Notes: generated from the letters alone by a model not told the origin. DNA of 64,000 bases from Paenibacillus pedocola (GCF_031599675.1 NZ_CP134223.1:2108001-2172000), one strand, 5' to 3'; counted from the first letter of the stretch, positions 26,940 to 36,454 are shown. Program-made: numbers and translations.

Positions 26940-27719
26940 ATGAACAAAATGGGCTTATGCCAGAGGTTTTGGTGTCTGATTGTCACGATTGTGCTTGTAT
27001 TGACTGCAGCCGGTATCTATCCGGATTATGGAAGCAAGTCAGTAGAGGCCAGCGGGATGGCAGACACTGCAGGTCAGCTAAGCGTCAGCACAATGAAGCC
27101 AGGTAATTTCCAAAATACACAGGGTTCACAGGAGGCCATTCTTACAGAAGCTTCCCAGCTCGGGGGCACTTCCAGAGCAAAGCAACCGTCGGCAACAAAT
27201 GCACCCAAAGCGACTTCGGCACCTTCCGGCAAGAAGACGGATACAACTGCCAAGCAGCCTGCATCAGTTACGGTAGCTGCACCCGCACCGGAACAGATCA
27301 TTACTTCGCTGAAGGTTACGGCAACGGGATATACGGCAGGCTATGAGTCAACCGGCAAAACAGCCAAACATCCACAATACGGCATTACCTACTCAGGTGT
27401 CAAAGTACGCCGGGATAAAAATGCAGTTTCTACCATAGCTGCCGATCCCAAGGTTCTGCCGCTGGGCAGTATCCTTTATATCCCGGGTTACGGATACGCT
27501 GTGGTGGCGGATACCGGTTCAGCGATCAAGGGACGGAAGATCGACTTATATTTTGCCACTACCAAACAGGTGTATAAGGAATGGGGCAAAAAAACAGTGG
27601 TTGTTCAGCTGATCAAACGCGGTAACGGGAAATGTACGGAGAGCATGCTGAAGAACTTAGGCAAAGCGATTCAAACTTATAATACAGTTCCGCAAAACCT
27701 GCTGGAAGAGATTATCTAG
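26940..27719 (+). CDS. Secreted 3D-domain protein (probable cell-wall hydrolase)
   Basis: The 259-residue product has an N-terminal signal or membrane anchor ([15 protein letters not shown]), then about 90 residues rich in Ser, Thr, Ala and Lys (a wall-spanning linker), then a 3D domain. That domain contains [14 protein letters not shown], the Asp residues in [24 protein letters not shown] and KIDLYF that name the family, and VVVQLI. It resembles the catalytic barrel of MltA-type lytic transglycosylases and B. subtilis YocH, but lacks LysM repeats. The ATG at 26940 follows GGGGGAGG. I found no c-di-AMP riboswitch in the 145-base leader. Confidence 0.85.
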   Translation: MNKMGLCQRFWCLIVTIVLVLTAAGIYPDYGSKSVEASGMADTAGQLSVSTMKPGNFQNTQGSQEAILTEASQLGGTSRAKQPSATNAPKATSAPSGKKTDTTAKQPASVTVAAPAPEQIITSLKVTATGYTAGYESTGKTAKHPQYGITYSGVKVRRDKNAVSTIAADPKVLPLGSILYIPGYGYAVVADTGSAIKGRKIDLYFATTKQVYKEWGKKTVVVQLIKRGNGKCTESMLKNLGKAIQTYNTVPQNLLEEII

Positions 27720-27766
27720 GCTAGCCATATCCAAGCTGACAGCTTGAAATTTATTTCACTTAGGGA

Positions 27767-27797
27767 TGCATAATACGGCCCTGAGCTTCCCATAATA
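27767..27797 (+). promoter_or_regulatory. Candidate sigma-G (forespore) promoter
   Basis: TGCATA (27767-27772) and CATAATA (27791-27797) are separated by 18 bases, matching the sigma-F/sigma-G pattern in which the -10 is CATwmTA. It lies 56 bases before a small gene that looks like a gamma-type spore protein, which makes forespore expression plausible. Confidence 0.55.
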
Positions 27798-27852
27798 CGG
27801 ACTGGGGCAAAGCAAGTGCCTCTTCCGAGAACGCACAGGGAGGTGAAATTCA

Positions 27853-27987
27853 GTGGCTAAAAAACCAAAGGTACAAGAAAACTATAAAACACCGAATGAA
27901 AAATACAATGCGGAGTTTGCTGTTGAAAACGACGGCGCAACGAAGCAAGGTACGTTTGCCAAACCAGTGCAAAAACCGCAGCAGTAA
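27853..27987 (+). CDS. Probable gamma-type small acid-soluble spore protein (44 residues)
   Basis: This short gene starts with GTG at 27853 behind a very strong GGGAGGTGA site and ends with TAA at 27987. The product is Lys/Gln/Asn-rich and hydrophilic, beginning MAKKPKVQENYKTPNEKYN. It contains AEFAVENDGATKQ, which resembles the GTEFASETN-type repeat of gamma SASPs (SspE), an amino-acid store cleaved at germination. Only one repeat-like unit is present, so it is a minimal version. The sigma-G-like promoter and the terminator directly after it support a monocistronic spore gene. The family assignment is from motif resemblance alone. Confidence 0.65.
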   Translation: MAKKPKVQENYKTPNEKYNAEFAVENDGATKQGTFAKPVQKPQQ

Positions 27988-28027
27988 TGCTGTGAACGTT
28001 TAATCTTACACCGATATGCTACAATTG

Positions 28028-28068
28028 GACTGTTCCGCTATACGCTCATGTTTTTGAGCGGCGGAGCA
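28028..28068 (+). terminator. Terminator of the small spore-protein gene
   Basis: GACTGTTCCGC and GCGGAGCAGTC form the outer stem, with an inner GCTCA/TGAGC stem, followed by seven T. Confidence 0.9.
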
Positions 28069-28243
28069 GTCTTTTTTTGTTACGTCAGGTATTCCTTCCT
28101 TACATTCATCCGGGTGACAGCTCGGTCCCGAGACTGAGGCAAGTTTACTTCTCACGCCGCTGTTCGCAACGCAGCTGATGCTGTAGACTAAGGCTATAAG
28201 TAACAGATAAACGTGGACATCACAATTAAAGGAGAAATGACAG

Positions 28244-29329
28244 ATGAAAAGAAGGTTCACCAGCCAGATTCTCGGCGGCTTGATCCTGATAGGACTCGGC
28301 GGGATGTTTCTTCTGAGACAGATGGGATATACCGATTTCAGTATAGGTTCTCTGATTTCAGATTATTGGCCGCTCATTCTTATATGGATGGGTTTACAAA
28401 ATTTTCTCTCTACAGGCGATCGCGGCTCGAAAGGTTCATCCGCATTTTGGGGGTTTTTCTTCATGGCGCTCGGAGTTTATTTTCTGGGCCGCAATTTGGA
28501 GTGGTTTGATGTATCGGCCGGTGATTTTTTCAAAATGCTGATTCCGGTGATGCTGATCGGCGGCGGTCTGTTTGTGATCTTTAAGCCGCGTGACCATACA
28601 CCGCCTGTACCTCCGGCACCGCCAGCGCCACCTAACTTTTATCCGCCCGGACCCGGAACTCCTGATGCTGAGCCTCCGAAACCGCTGGAATCCACACTGG
28701 ATGAGCAGTTTGAACAGAAATTCGGCAAACCTGCCGGTGAGCGCGATTGGAATCAGTATCTGCATAAAGAAGATTCGGATGAGAATGAGCAGAATCAGGG
28801 AAATAAGGGGTATTTTCAGTCGGCATCGGAAGCCCGCTGGCAGGATAACCGGGAACGGCATGAACGCAGACGGCAGGAGCGCCAGGAACGTCATGCCCGC
28901 AGACACGGCGAATGGCATGAGGAATTTCATGAAGCAGGTAACCATAAGGAAACAACGAACCGTTCTGCGTTTATCGGTGATGTGCATATGGGTAAGGAGC
29001 ATTTTCAACTGAAGCATACCAATATCTCGCAGTTTATCGGGGACACTGTGCTGGACCTGACGAACGCGCAAATTCCTTACGGCGAGACCAAAATTAATAT
29101 CTCTGCATTTGTCGGCGACATTAAAGTCTATATCCCGGATGATATGAACCTCGGGGTTTCGGTGAACAGCAGCTCCTTTATCGGTGATATGCAGGTGCTG
29201 GAGGAATCGCGCAGCGGTTTTATGAGCAGCGTACAGTGCAAGACGCCATATTATAAGGAAGCAGGCAAAAAAGTCCGGATTAACGTGAGTGCTTTTATCG
29301 GTGATATAAAGGTTAAAACGGTGGGTTAA
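28244..29329 (+). CDS. liaF: LiaF-like membrane regulator of envelope stress
   Basis: The 361-residue protein has four N-terminal hydrophobic segments (for example ILGGLILIGLGGMFLL and YWPLILIWMGLQNFL). A proline-rich, charged linker follows (about residues 115-235, with an Arg/His/Glu-rich stretch). The C-terminal DUF2154-type domain repeats a short motif five times: SAFIGDVHMG, SQFIGDTVLD, SAFVGDIKVYIP, SSFIGDMQVL and SAFIGDIKVKT. In B. subtilis LiaF inhibits the LiaSR system until cell-wall antibiotics are sensed. The ATG at 28244 has AAAGGAG upstream, and liaS starts four bases after the stop. Confidence 0.85.
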   Translation: MKRRFTSQILGGLILIGLGGMFLLRQMGYTDFSIGSLISDYWPLILIWMGLQNFLSTGDRGSKGSSAFWGFFFMALGVYFLGRNLEWFDVSAGDFFKMLIPVMLIGGGLFVIFKPRDHTPPVPPAPPAPPNFYPPGPGTPDAEPPKPLESTLDEQFEQKFGKPAGERDWNQYLHKEDSDENEQNQGNKGYFQSASEARWQDNRERHERRRQERQERHARRHGEWHEEFHEAGNHKETTNRSAFIGDVHMGKEHFQLKHTNISQFIGDTVLDLTNAQIPYGETKINISAFVGDIKVYIPDDMNLGVSVNSSSFIGDMQVLEESRSGFMSSVQCKTPYYKEAGKKVRINVSAFIGDIKVKTVG

Positions 29330-29332
29330 CGG

Positions 29333-30370
29333 ATGGGGACGATCTTCAGCAATACCAAATGGCTGCTGCTGCTCTATTTCCTGCTTAGTGGAGGCGTCGC
29401 TGCCGGGCTCGTGTATGCCGGGACATGCCTTAACTACATCGAAGTTGTGGATTACCGGATGTGGCTGTACCTGAGCATTGGCATTGTGCTGTTCAACGTC
29501 GTGGTCGGCTACATGGCCGGACAGCGGATTCAGCGCCGGATCGACCATCTCGATCTGAACATGCTGCAGGTGGCCAAGGGTAATCTTTCCGTCCGGATGC
29601 CAGAGAGTGATGACCAGTCTTTTGCCCGGGTGTATCACGAGTTCAATATCATGATGGATACGGTTGAGAACAAGATGCAGATTTTGCAGCGGCTGGGTGA
29701 GCAAGAGGTAATTGAGAAAGAAAAGGCAGCGGAGAGCGCGGTACTGGAAGAGCGGAGGCGGATGGCCCGTGATTTGCATGATACGGTGAGCCAGCAGCTG
29801 TTCGCGATCCATATGTCCGCTTCTTCGCTGCCTAAAGTGCTGGAACGGAATGAAGAGCATGGGATGACGGTAATGAACCAGCTCATAACGATGTCGCAAA
29901 TGGCGCAGAAACAGATGAGAGCTCTGATTGCCCAGCTGCGCCCGGTAGAACTGGAAGGCCGCAATCTGTTTGAGGCGCTGGAGAAATGGTTTCCGGACTA
30001 CTGCCGGCAAAATGGGCTTAAGGGTGTCAAGGAGCTAGAGCTGCAAGGGGAGCTCTCGGAGGCGATTGAGCATCAGCTATTTCTGATTATCCAGGAGTCC
30101 ATGGCGAATATCGTTAAGCATGCCGGAGCCCGGGTAGTCAGTCTGTCTCTGCGTGAAGCGCCAAGGCAGGTGGTGCTCAGCATCAGCGATGACGGCCAGG
30201 GGTTTGAGCATGTGCAGCATAAGCAGGGCTCTTATGGTCTGACTACGATGCGCGAGCGTGCGGAAAAGCTGGGCGGACAAGTAGAGATTATCAGCCGCAA
30301 AGGAGCAGGAACGACGATCCGCGTACATATTCCTAAGTTTGTGCAAGGCAATCAGGAACAGGAGGAATAG
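29333..30370 (+). CDS. liaS: LiaS-like sensor histidine kinase
   Basis: The 345-residue kinase has two transmembrane helices with a very short outside loop (LLLLYFLLSGGVAAGLVYAG and MWLYLSIGIVLFNVVVGYMAG). A HAMP-like linker follows, then a HisKA_3 dimerisation domain with the phosphorylated histidine in MARDLHDTVSQQLFAIHMSA near residue 147, and an ATPase domain (SISDDGQGFEHVQHKQGSYGL). The short extracellular part is typical of intramembrane-sensing kinases of the LiaS type. It lies in an operon with liaF (before) and liaR (after), with gaps of three bases. Confidence 0.92.
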   Translation: MGTIFSNTKWLLLLYFLLSGGVAAGLVYAGTCLNYIEVVDYRMWLYLSIGIVLFNVVVGYMAGQRIQRRIDHLDLNMLQVAKGNLSVRMPESDDQSFARVYHEFNIMMDTVENKMQILQRLGEQEVIEKEKAAESAVLEERRRMARDLHDTVSQQLFAIHMSASSLPKVLERNEEHGMTVMNQLITMSQMAQKQMRALIAQLRPVELEGRNLFEALEKWFPDYCRQNGLKGVKELELQGELSEAIEHQLFLIIQESMANIVKHAGARVVSLSLREAPRQVVLSISDDGQGFEHVQHKQGSYGLTTMRERAEKLGGQVEIISRKGAGTTIRVHIPKFVQGNQEQEE

Positions 30371-30373
30371 AAC

Positions 30374-31030
30374 ATGAGTGTCATAAAAGTATTGCTGGTG
30401 GATGATCATGACATGGTGCGGATGGGGCTCAAAACCTATCTGATGCTGGATCCGAAGTTCGAGGTTATTGGCGAAGCAGGGAATGGGGCGGAAGCGCTGA
30501 ATATACTGCGCGGATGGGGACAGGAAGGCCTGCCGGATCTGGTGCTGATGGATCTGATGATGCCGGTCATGAACGGAGCCGAGACGACCCGGGCCGTGCT
30601 GGCTGAATTTCCTGGACTCAAAATTGTCATTCTCACCAGCTTCCTGGAAGATGATCTTGTAGTGGATGCAATTGAAGCAGGAGCGGTCAGCTATGTGCTC
30701 AAAACGGTTTCCGCTGAAGAGCTGATCTACGCGCTGCAAGGCGCTTACCGCGGCATGCCGGTAATGACTGGTGATGTCTCTCAGGCATTGACCCGCGGCA
30801 TCCGCCAGCGTACCGTCCAGGGCGACTCCTCCGGTTTAACCGAACGGGAAAAAGAAGTTCTGCTCCTTATTGCCGAAGGCAAGACCAATAAGGATATCGG
30901 TGAGGAGCTGCATATCAGCATTAAAACGGTAAAGACGCATGTCAGCAATCTGCTGATGAAATGCGAGCTGGACGACCGTACACAGCTGGCTATATACGCC
31001 CACCGCAAAGGCTGGGCACAGCAAGGATAA
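30374..31030 (+). CDS. liaR: LiaR-like response regulator
   Basis: This NarL/LuxR-family regulator of 218 residues has a receiver domain with the acidic pair in VLLVDDHDMVRMGL, the phosphorylated Asp in VLMDLMMPVMNGAE and the Lys in YVLKTVSAEEL. Its C-terminal helix-turn-helix contains LTEREKEVLLLIAEGKTNKD and HISIKTVKTHVSNLL. It is the partner of the kinase encoded just before it. A LiaR operator could not be identified upstream of liaF by eye. Confidence 0.93.
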   Translation: MSVIKVLLVDDHDMVRMGLKTYLMLDPKFEVIGEAGNGAEALNILRGWGQEGLPDLVLMDLMMPVMNGAETTRAVLAEFPGLKIVILTSFLEDDLVVDAIEAGAVSYVLKTVSAEELIYALQGAYRGMPVMTGDVSQALTRGIRQRTVQGDSSGLTEREKEVLLLIAEGKTNKDIGEELHISIKTVKTHVSNLLMKCELDDRTQLAIYAHRKGWAQQG

Positions 31031-31337
31031 GCTAGCCGAAATGCTATTGATGCATTACGTGGAGATAATGTTCCTAATAAACTTTCAAATTATAAATCTG
31101 TCCTAGTTAAGTACATATATTTGATCTTGCCCTTGTTCCGGCCCGGCGCGTATTAAGCGTTTGGGCTTTTTTTCGCTATCATTCACGGATTTTTGCTAGC
31201 CTCACCCTAGGACTCCCCAGTTTTTATCTCCGCTTAAATTGTTTTTAATGTGAACTTAAGGTTTAAAGTACAAAATAAGATCAAGAAGAAAACATTACTC
31301 CTTGTCAGACAGACAAGGCACGGGAGGAACGTAAACA
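31031..31337. other. Intergenic region between liaR and htrA
   Basis: The first half is AT-rich and ends in the liaR terminator. The second half leads into htrA and contains the partly repeated TTTTTAATGTGAACTTAAGG near 31239 and an inverted repeat CCTTGTC-AGACA-GACAAGG at 31300-31318 just before the ribosome site. No gene is supported here. Confidence 0.5.
31141..31173 (+). terminator. Terminator of liaFSR
   Basis: GCCCGGCGC pairs with GCGTTTGGGC (with wobble and one bulge) around GTATTAA and is followed by seven T. Confidence 0.75.
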
Positions 31338-33005
31338 ATGGACGATAACAAAAACAATTTCAATCGTGATCATGAACCCACCACGGATCGGGAATGGGAT
31401 AACTCCAATAGCAGCAGTAATGACACTAACAACAGCAGCAATAATAACCAGTCTTCTGAGTCAAGCTCTTCCTACTATTATTCCTATGGACCTTTTAAAT
31501 CGCTTAAAAATGATGAAGTGAATCCGGAGAACGGACAGCACTATAGCCGGCTTGAGCCTGAGCGTGTTGAGGTTACGCCTCCGCAGCCGGTCAAACAGCT
31601 TCCTTACAGTACTTCGCTGCGCACTACCGGTAATGACGGAAATGGCGGACGAGGCGGTAACGGTCCAGAAGGAAGCAACGGCTGGCAATATAACCGTAAG
31701 CCTAAGAAACCGGTAAAAGCAGTGCTGATCTCGTTCCTTGCCGGGATGGTCGTATTGTCCGGTTCGATGTTCATGGCAGACCGGGGCAACTGGTTCACAG
31801 GGGATCCGGTGACAACGGCAGCAGTAGCAAGCAACACAGCGAAGACAGCGGTTGGCAGTGCTAATGTTACACCTTCAACCTCCACTACGAACCTGTTTAC
31901 AGGAACAACGGATGTCTCAAGCGTAGTAGATGCGGTAGGGCCTGCTGTCGTTAAAATTGAAACTCTAGTAAATACCAACTCCAGCAGAAGCTCCTCCAAT
32001 CCGAATATGAGTGATCCATTCTCGCAATTCTTTTTCGGTGACCAGTTCGGAGGCAGCAACTCTTCCGGCACGGATGAGAATTCACAGTCGGAATCGGGTT
32101 CCAATTCGTCTACACAGCTTACTCCATATGGAATCGGAACAGGCTTCATCTATGATTCCTCCGGCTATATTTTAACAAACCAACACGTAGTCGAAAATGC
32201 TGATGTCATCCAGGTTACTGTGGACGGCACTACGAAGCCATATGAAGCGAAATTGCTTGGCGCAAGCAAAGATTTGGATCTCGCGGTGCTGAAGATTGAA
32301 GGTGCGGATTTCCCTACAGTAGCGCTTGGTGATTCCGACAGCATCAAGGTTGGCTCCGAGGTTGTAGCGATTGGTAATCCGCAGGGCTTCGATCATACCG
32401 TTACAGCCGGTGTGCTCAGTGCGAAGGACCGCAGTATTGATATCAATGAAGAAGACGGCAGCGGCACACGCAATTACAAAAATCTGCTGCAGACCGATGC
32501 TTCGATCAATCCGGGGAACTCCGGCGGACCGCTGCTTAACCTGAACGGTCAGGTAATCGGGATGAACGTGGCAGTCAGCACGGATTCGCAGGGTATCGGT
32601 TTTGCGATCGCCGTCAATACCATTAAAGAGGTTGTCGACAAGCTGGAAGCCAACCAGGAAATTCCGAAGGAACCGGTACCGTTCATTGGCGCATCGTTGA
32701 TGACCATTACGGATGAAGTTGCCAAACAAATGGGTACTGACATAAATGAGGGATCTGTAGTTGCTGAGATTGTCTTCAAGTCGCCGGCTTATACTGCTGA
32801 CCTGCGCCCTTACGATATTATTACAGGTGTAAATGGTACCAAATACGCTACCAGCCAGGATCTGATTACTTACATTCAGTCCCTAAAGGTCGGCGATAAA
32901 GTAACCCTGAATGTTGTACGTGACGGCAAAACACTGGAGCTTCCGGTTACAATCGGAAATAAAAATGATTTTGACACCACCCAGACGAATTCCCAGGGGA
33001 AATAA
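31338..33005 (+). CDS. HtrA-family membrane-anchored serine protease
   Basis: This DegP/HtrA-like quality-control protease of the envelope has 555 residues. A long N-terminal cytoplasmic part rich in Asn and Ser (residues ~1-125) comes first, then one transmembrane helix (AVLISFLAGMVVLSGSMFMA) and a trypsin-like domain. Its triad lies in ILTNQHVVENAD (His), ASKDLDLAVLKI (Asp) and INPGNSGGPLLN (Ser). A C-terminal PDZ domain (~residues 445-540) follows. An insertion rich in Ser, Gly and Asn precedes the protease domain. The ATG at 31338 has CGGGAGG upstream. The adjacent two-component pair suggests stress control like B. subtilis CssRS-htrA, although that is inferred only from position. Confidence 0.92.
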   Translation: MDDNKNNFNRDHEPTTDREWDNSNSSSNDTNNSSNNNQSSESSSSYYYSYGPFKSLKNDEVNPENGQHYSRLEPERVEVTPPQPVKQLPYSTSLRTTGNDGNGGRGGNGPEGSNGWQYNRKPKKPVKAVLISFLAGMVVLSGSMFMADRGNWFTGDPVTTAAVASNTAKTAVGSANVTPSTSTTNLFTGTTDVSSVVDAVGPAVVKIETLVNTNSSRSSSNPNMSDPFSQFFFGDQFGGSNSSGTDENSQSESGSNSSTQLTPYGIGTGFIYDSSGYILTNQHVVENADVIQVTVDGTTKPYEAKLLGASKDLDLAVLKIEGADFPTVALGDSDSIKVGSEVVAIGNPQGFDHTVTAGVLSAKDRSIDINEEDGSGTRNYKNLLQTDASINPGNSGGPLLNLNGQVIGMNVAVSTDSQGIGFAIAVNTIKEVVDKLEANQEIPKEPVPFIGASLMTITDEVAKQMGTDINEGSVVAEIVFKSPAYTADLRPYDIITGVNGTKYATSQDLITYIQSLKVGDKVTLNVVRDGKTLELPVTIGNKNDFDTTQTNSQGK

Positions 33006-33127
33006 ACACACCGGACGGTAAAGGACAAACGGAAGGGGAGACCCTTCCGTTTGTGCTGCTACTAGACGTGAAACCTTACATTCATGCTACAATAGATTTA
33101 AATGATTTAGACAATGGGGGCTGCTTG

Positions 33128-33817
33128 ATGCGACCGAATATTTTAATTATTGATGACGATGAGAAGATAATTTCCATGCTGCGGCGTGGCCTGGCCTTTG
33201 AAGGCTATGACGTAAAAACGGCCTCTAACGGCGCTGACGGATTGCGTGCCATCCTGACCAGCGATCCTGATGTGGTTGTTCTTGATGTCATGATGCCGCA
33301 GGTGGACGGCTTTGAAGTGTGCCGGCGTCTGCGCGAGGGCGGGAGCACTGTGCCTGTGCTGATGCTGACGGCCAAGGACGAAATTGAACATCGTGTAAAG
33401 GGACTTGACCTGGGAGCGGACGATTATCTGGTCAAGCCATTCGCACTGGAAGAACTGCTGGCCCGTGTGCGGGCGCTGCTGCGCCGCAAGAGTGAACAAG
33501 GGGGAAATCCGGACCAGTCGGTTTCCTATGAGGATATCACACTGGATGTGGATTCCCGTGAAGTCACCCGTGCCGGCAAACGGCTGGAGCTGACGGCGAA
33601 GGAATTTGAGCTGCTGCATCTGTTTATGCAGAATCCGAAGCGTGTATTATCCCGTGATCTGATCATGGACAAAATTTGGGGTTATGACTATAGCGGGGAA
33701 TCCAATGTACTTGAGGTATACATTGCCATGCTGCGGCAGAAGACGGAGGAGCATGGCGGTAAACGTTTGATTCAGACGATCCGGGGAGCCGGTTACATTC
33801 TAAGAGGTGACAATTAA
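33128..33817 (+). CDS. OmpR-family response regulator
   Basis: The 229-residue protein has a receiver domain (acidic residues in ILIIDDDEKI, phosphorylated Asp in VVVLDVMMPQVDGFE, Lys in DYLVKPFALEEL). It also has a C-terminal winged helix (LTAKEFELLHLFMQNPKRVL and IQTIRGAGYIL). The ATG at 33128 follows ATGGGGG; the frame is open to 33053 without a better start. It is one base from the kinase gene that follows, so the two form an operon. Its position after htrA makes envelope protein stress a reasonable but unproven signal. Confidence 0.9.
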   Translation: MRPNILIIDDDEKIISMLRRGLAFEGYDVKTASNGADGLRAILTSDPDVVVLDVMMPQVDGFEVCRRLREGGSTVPVLMLTAKDEIEHRVKGLDLGADDYLVKPFALEELLARVRALLRRKSEQGGNPDQSVSYEDITLDVDSREVTRAGKRLELTAKEFELLHLFMQNPKRVLSRDLIMDKIWGYDYSGESNVLEVYIAMLRQKTEEHGGKRLIQTIRGAGYILRGDN

Positions 33818-33818
33818 C

Positions 33819-35270
33819 ATGTCTATTAAATTGCGGCTGACAGCTTGGTATTCAGGGATTTTGGCCGTTATGCTGCTGGCCTTATCAGCCGCAATTTACG
33901 GTTTTGTCTATATTAATACGTATGGGGATTTGAAGGAGCGGCTGATTAAACAGGCGCAGCAAGTAGATCTTAAGGTAGGCATAGACTATAACGACGGTAC
34001 TTTGAAACAAATCCTCGGCGGTCCCGCCGGACAAAGCCTATTTGCCCAAATGTACATTTATGATCTCGAAAAATTGATTCCCAGCCAGAATATGGCTGAG
34101 ATCAATCTGGAGTTCAAGGTCCCTGCAAAGGATGCTGTCTCCAAACAGCAAGGATTCTTACAGGCAACTTACGGCGGCAATCCGTTTCTGATCTACCAGA
34201 AGTCTATTGAAGTAGTCAGCACGAATGAAACTCATTCGGCTGTGCTTCAGGTGGCCGTCTATACCGGGGAGCAGGTGACACTGCTGGCCAGGCTAAAGAA
34301 CATTCTGCTGGTCGGTTCCTTTGCGACACTGATAGCAGCGTTTACATTTGGCCTGTTCCTGGCCCGGAAGTCGATGAGCCCGATCGGCAAGGTCATTGAG
34401 GCGGCTAACGGTATACAGACCGGCACGGACCTGAGCTCCCGGATTGTCTATGACGGTCCGCCGGATGAAATTGGACGGCTGATTGAGACGGTCAACAGCA
34501 TGCTTGGGCGGATGGAAGGGTTCTATAAAGAGCTGGAAGATTCATATGCTACCCAGCGCCGGTTTGTCTCCGATGCTTCACATGAGCTGCGCACCCCGCT
34601 TACAACGATCCGCGGGAATATCGATCTGCTGCAAAAAATCTGGGAGATGGAGCCGGAACAGAGCAGAATGAGCGAGGCGGAAATCCGCCAGCTGTCCATC
34701 GAATCCGTGAAGGATATCGCCGATGAATCGAAACGCATGAGCCGTCTCGTAGCCGATATGCTCTCGCTGGCGCGTGCCGATACCGGCCGCACCTTTGATA
34801 AGGAGCCGGTGGCGCTGGAGCCGCTGATGACTGAGGTGGCCCGCAGGGCTTCGTTCCTGCCGCGCCAGTCTGAATGGTCTATCGGCGACCTGAGCCATAT
34901 GAACGGCAAATATATTGTGGGGAATAAGGATTATCTGCAGCAGATGCTGTTCATTTTCATCGATAATGCTTTTAAATATACGCCGTCCGGTGAAGTTACA
35001 ATGGATGCAGTATTTTATCAGAACCAGGTAGGGATCCGCATCAAGGATACCGGAATCGGGATGGACAAGGACGAGGTGCCGCATATCTTTGACCGCTTCT
35101 ACCGGGCGGATGAATCACGTGGCATTACGGAAGGCATCGGGCTCGGGCTCTCGATTGCCAAATGGATTATCGATGAACATGGCGGCTCTGTAGAAGTGGT
35201 AACCCGTCAAGGAGAGGGCACTACATTCATCATCTGGCTGCCGCTTCTCTTTGCTCCGCCGCTGGAATAG
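33819..35270 (+). CDS. Sensor histidine kinase, HAMP-HisKA type
   Basis: The 483-residue kinase has a first transmembrane helix (residues ~8-32) and an extracellular sensor of about 130 residues. A second helix (LLVGSFATLIAAFTFGLFLA) is followed by a HAMP domain, HisKA (SDASHELRTPLTTIRGNIDL, phosphorylated His) and an HATPase domain ending GIGLGLSIAKWIIDEHGG. ATG 33819 has AAGAGGTGA upstream and is preferred over GTG 33807, which lies on that site. The sensor domain has no recognisable ligand fold, so the stimulus is unknown. It partners the OmpR-type regulator encoded just before it. Confidence 0.9.
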   Translation: MSIKLRLTAWYSGILAVMLLALSAAIYGFVYINTYGDLKERLIKQAQQVDLKVGIDYNDGTLKQILGGPAGQSLFAQMYIYDLEKLIPSQNMAEINLEFKVPAKDAVSKQQGFLQATYGGNPFLIYQKSIEVVSTNETHSAVLQVAVYTGEQVTLLARLKNILLVGSFATLIAAFTFGLFLARKSMSPIGKVIEAANGIQTGTDLSSRIVYDGPPDEIGRLIETVNSMLGRMEGFYKELEDSYATQRRFVSDASHELRTPLTTIRGNIDLLQKIWEMEPEQSRMSEAEIRQLSIESVKDIADESKRMSRLVADMLSLARADTGRTFDKEPVALEPLMTEVARRASFLPRQSEWSIGDLSHMNGKYIVGNKDYLQQMLFIFIDNAFKYTPSGEVTMDAVFYQNQVGIRIKDTGIGMDKDEVPHIFDRFYRADESRGITEGIGLGLSIAKWIIDEHGGSVEVVTRQGEGTTFIIWLPLLFAPPLE

Positions 35271-35330
35271 GTTATAATAGATCAGGTCCTATTACAGCTG
35301 TCATTGACTGCAGAAAGCCGGTGAAAATAC

Positions 35331-36287
35331 ATGGAAGTCCTCAAAATTTCTCCCCGGGGCTATTGCTACGGTGTCGTCGATGCCATGGTTATGGCACGGC
35401 AGGCCGCACAAAATCTTGATCTGCCCCGGCCGATTTATATACTTGGCATGATTGTGCATAACACTCATGTTACGAATTCATTTGAAGACGACGGAATCAT
35501 CACACTGGACGGTCATAACCGTCTGGATATTCTCGATAAAGTGGATAGCGGCACCGTCATCTTTACCGCACACGGCGTATCGCCGGAAGTCCGTAAGATG
35601 GCCCGCGCCAAGGGGCTTACTACCGTTGACGCCACTTGTCCGGATGTGACGAAGACACATGACCTTATCCAGGAGAAAGTAGCAGAAGGCTACGAGATCA
35701 TTTATATCGGCAAAAAAGGCCATCCGGAGCCCGAAGGCGCCGTTGGTATTGCTCCAGAGCATGTCCACCTCATCGAAAAGGAAGAAGAGATTGCCGGATT
35801 GTCCATTCCTTCCTCGCGGATCGTTATCACGAACCAGACCACGATGAGCCAGTGGGATATTAAGCATATTATGAAAAAGCTGCTGGAGACCTTCCCCGGT
35901 GCAGAGGTCCATAATGAGATCTGCATGGCTACCCAGGTGCGGCAGGAAGCGGTAGCAGAGCAAGCCGGCCAATGTGACCTGGTGATTGTTGTCGGCGATC
36001 CCCGCAGCAACAACTCCAACCGTCTGGCTCAGGTCTCTGAGGAAATTGCCGGTGTGCCCGCTCACCGGATCTCTGATGTATCCGAGCTGAACACGGCATG
36101 GCTGCAGGGAATTTCCAAGGTGGGAGTAACCTCCGGTGCCTCGACGCCAACCCCGATCACGAAGGAAGTCATCAGCTATTTGGAGCAATACGATCCGGAA
36201 CTGCCTGAGACTTGGGAGATTAAGCGTACGGTAAATATGGCGAAGCTCCTGCCTCCTGTGAAGAACAAGACGACAAGTGCAACTTAA
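35331..36287 (+). CDS. ispH: 4-hydroxy-3-methylbut-2-enyl diphosphate reductase IspH
   Basis: IspH makes isopentenyl and dimethylallyl diphosphate, the last step of the MEP isoprenoid pathway, with a [4Fe-4S] cluster. The three conserved cysteines are visible in [10 protein letters not shown] (near residue 12), [13 protein letters not shown] (near 96) and [12 protein letters not shown] (near 197). The catalytic His/Glu region ([27 protein letters not shown] NQTTMSQWD) and SGASTPTPI near the C-terminus also match. The 318-residue length is normal. It is preceded by the two-component pair and followed by its own terminator. Confidence 0.95.
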   Translation: MEVLKISPRGYCYGVVDAMVMARQAAQNLDLPRPIYILGMIVHNTHVTNSFEDDGIITLDGHNRLDILDKVDSGTVIFTAHGVSPEVRKMARAKGLTTVDATCPDVTKTHDLIQEKVAEGYEIIYIGKKGHPEPEGAVGIAPEHVHLIEKEEEIAGLSIPSSRIVITNQTTMSQWDIKHIMKKLLETFPGAEVHNEICMATQVRQEAVAEQAGQCDLVIVVGDPRSNNSNRLAQVSEEIAGVPAHRISDVSELNTAWLQGISKVGVTSGASTPTPITKEVISYLEQYDPELPETWEIKRTVNMAKLLPPVKNKTTSAT

Positions 36288-36325
36288 TGATTTTGGAGTT
36301 ATGAACTAATTTTTATTATATAAGC

Positions 36326-36361
36326 TGCACCTGGTTCCTGTTTGGGGCCGGGTGCATTTTT
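36326..36361 (+). terminator. Terminator of ispH
   Basis: TGCACC(T)GG and CC(G)GGTGCA form a stem around TTCCTGTTTGGGG, followed by five T. Confidence 0.8.
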
Positions 36362-36425
36362 CTTATGTTAAATACTTTAGGATGGAAAGTGTTGGTAGAT
36401 CTAACGTGTATTTCGGGAAAAAAAG

Positions 36426-36454
36426 TTGACGTAAGATGCAATATGCGGTAAAAT
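36426..36454 (+). promoter_or_regulatory. Sigma-A promoter of the DAHP synthase gene
   Basis: TTGACG (36426-36431), a 17-base spacer and TAAAAT (36449-36454) lie about 100 bases before the aroF start. Both hexamers differ from consensus by one base. Confidence 0.7.

Noticed and set aside
28436..30010. 524-codon minus-strand open frame across liaF and liaS
   Set aside because: Antisense shadow; liaF and liaS have clear domains and ribosome sites on the plus strand.
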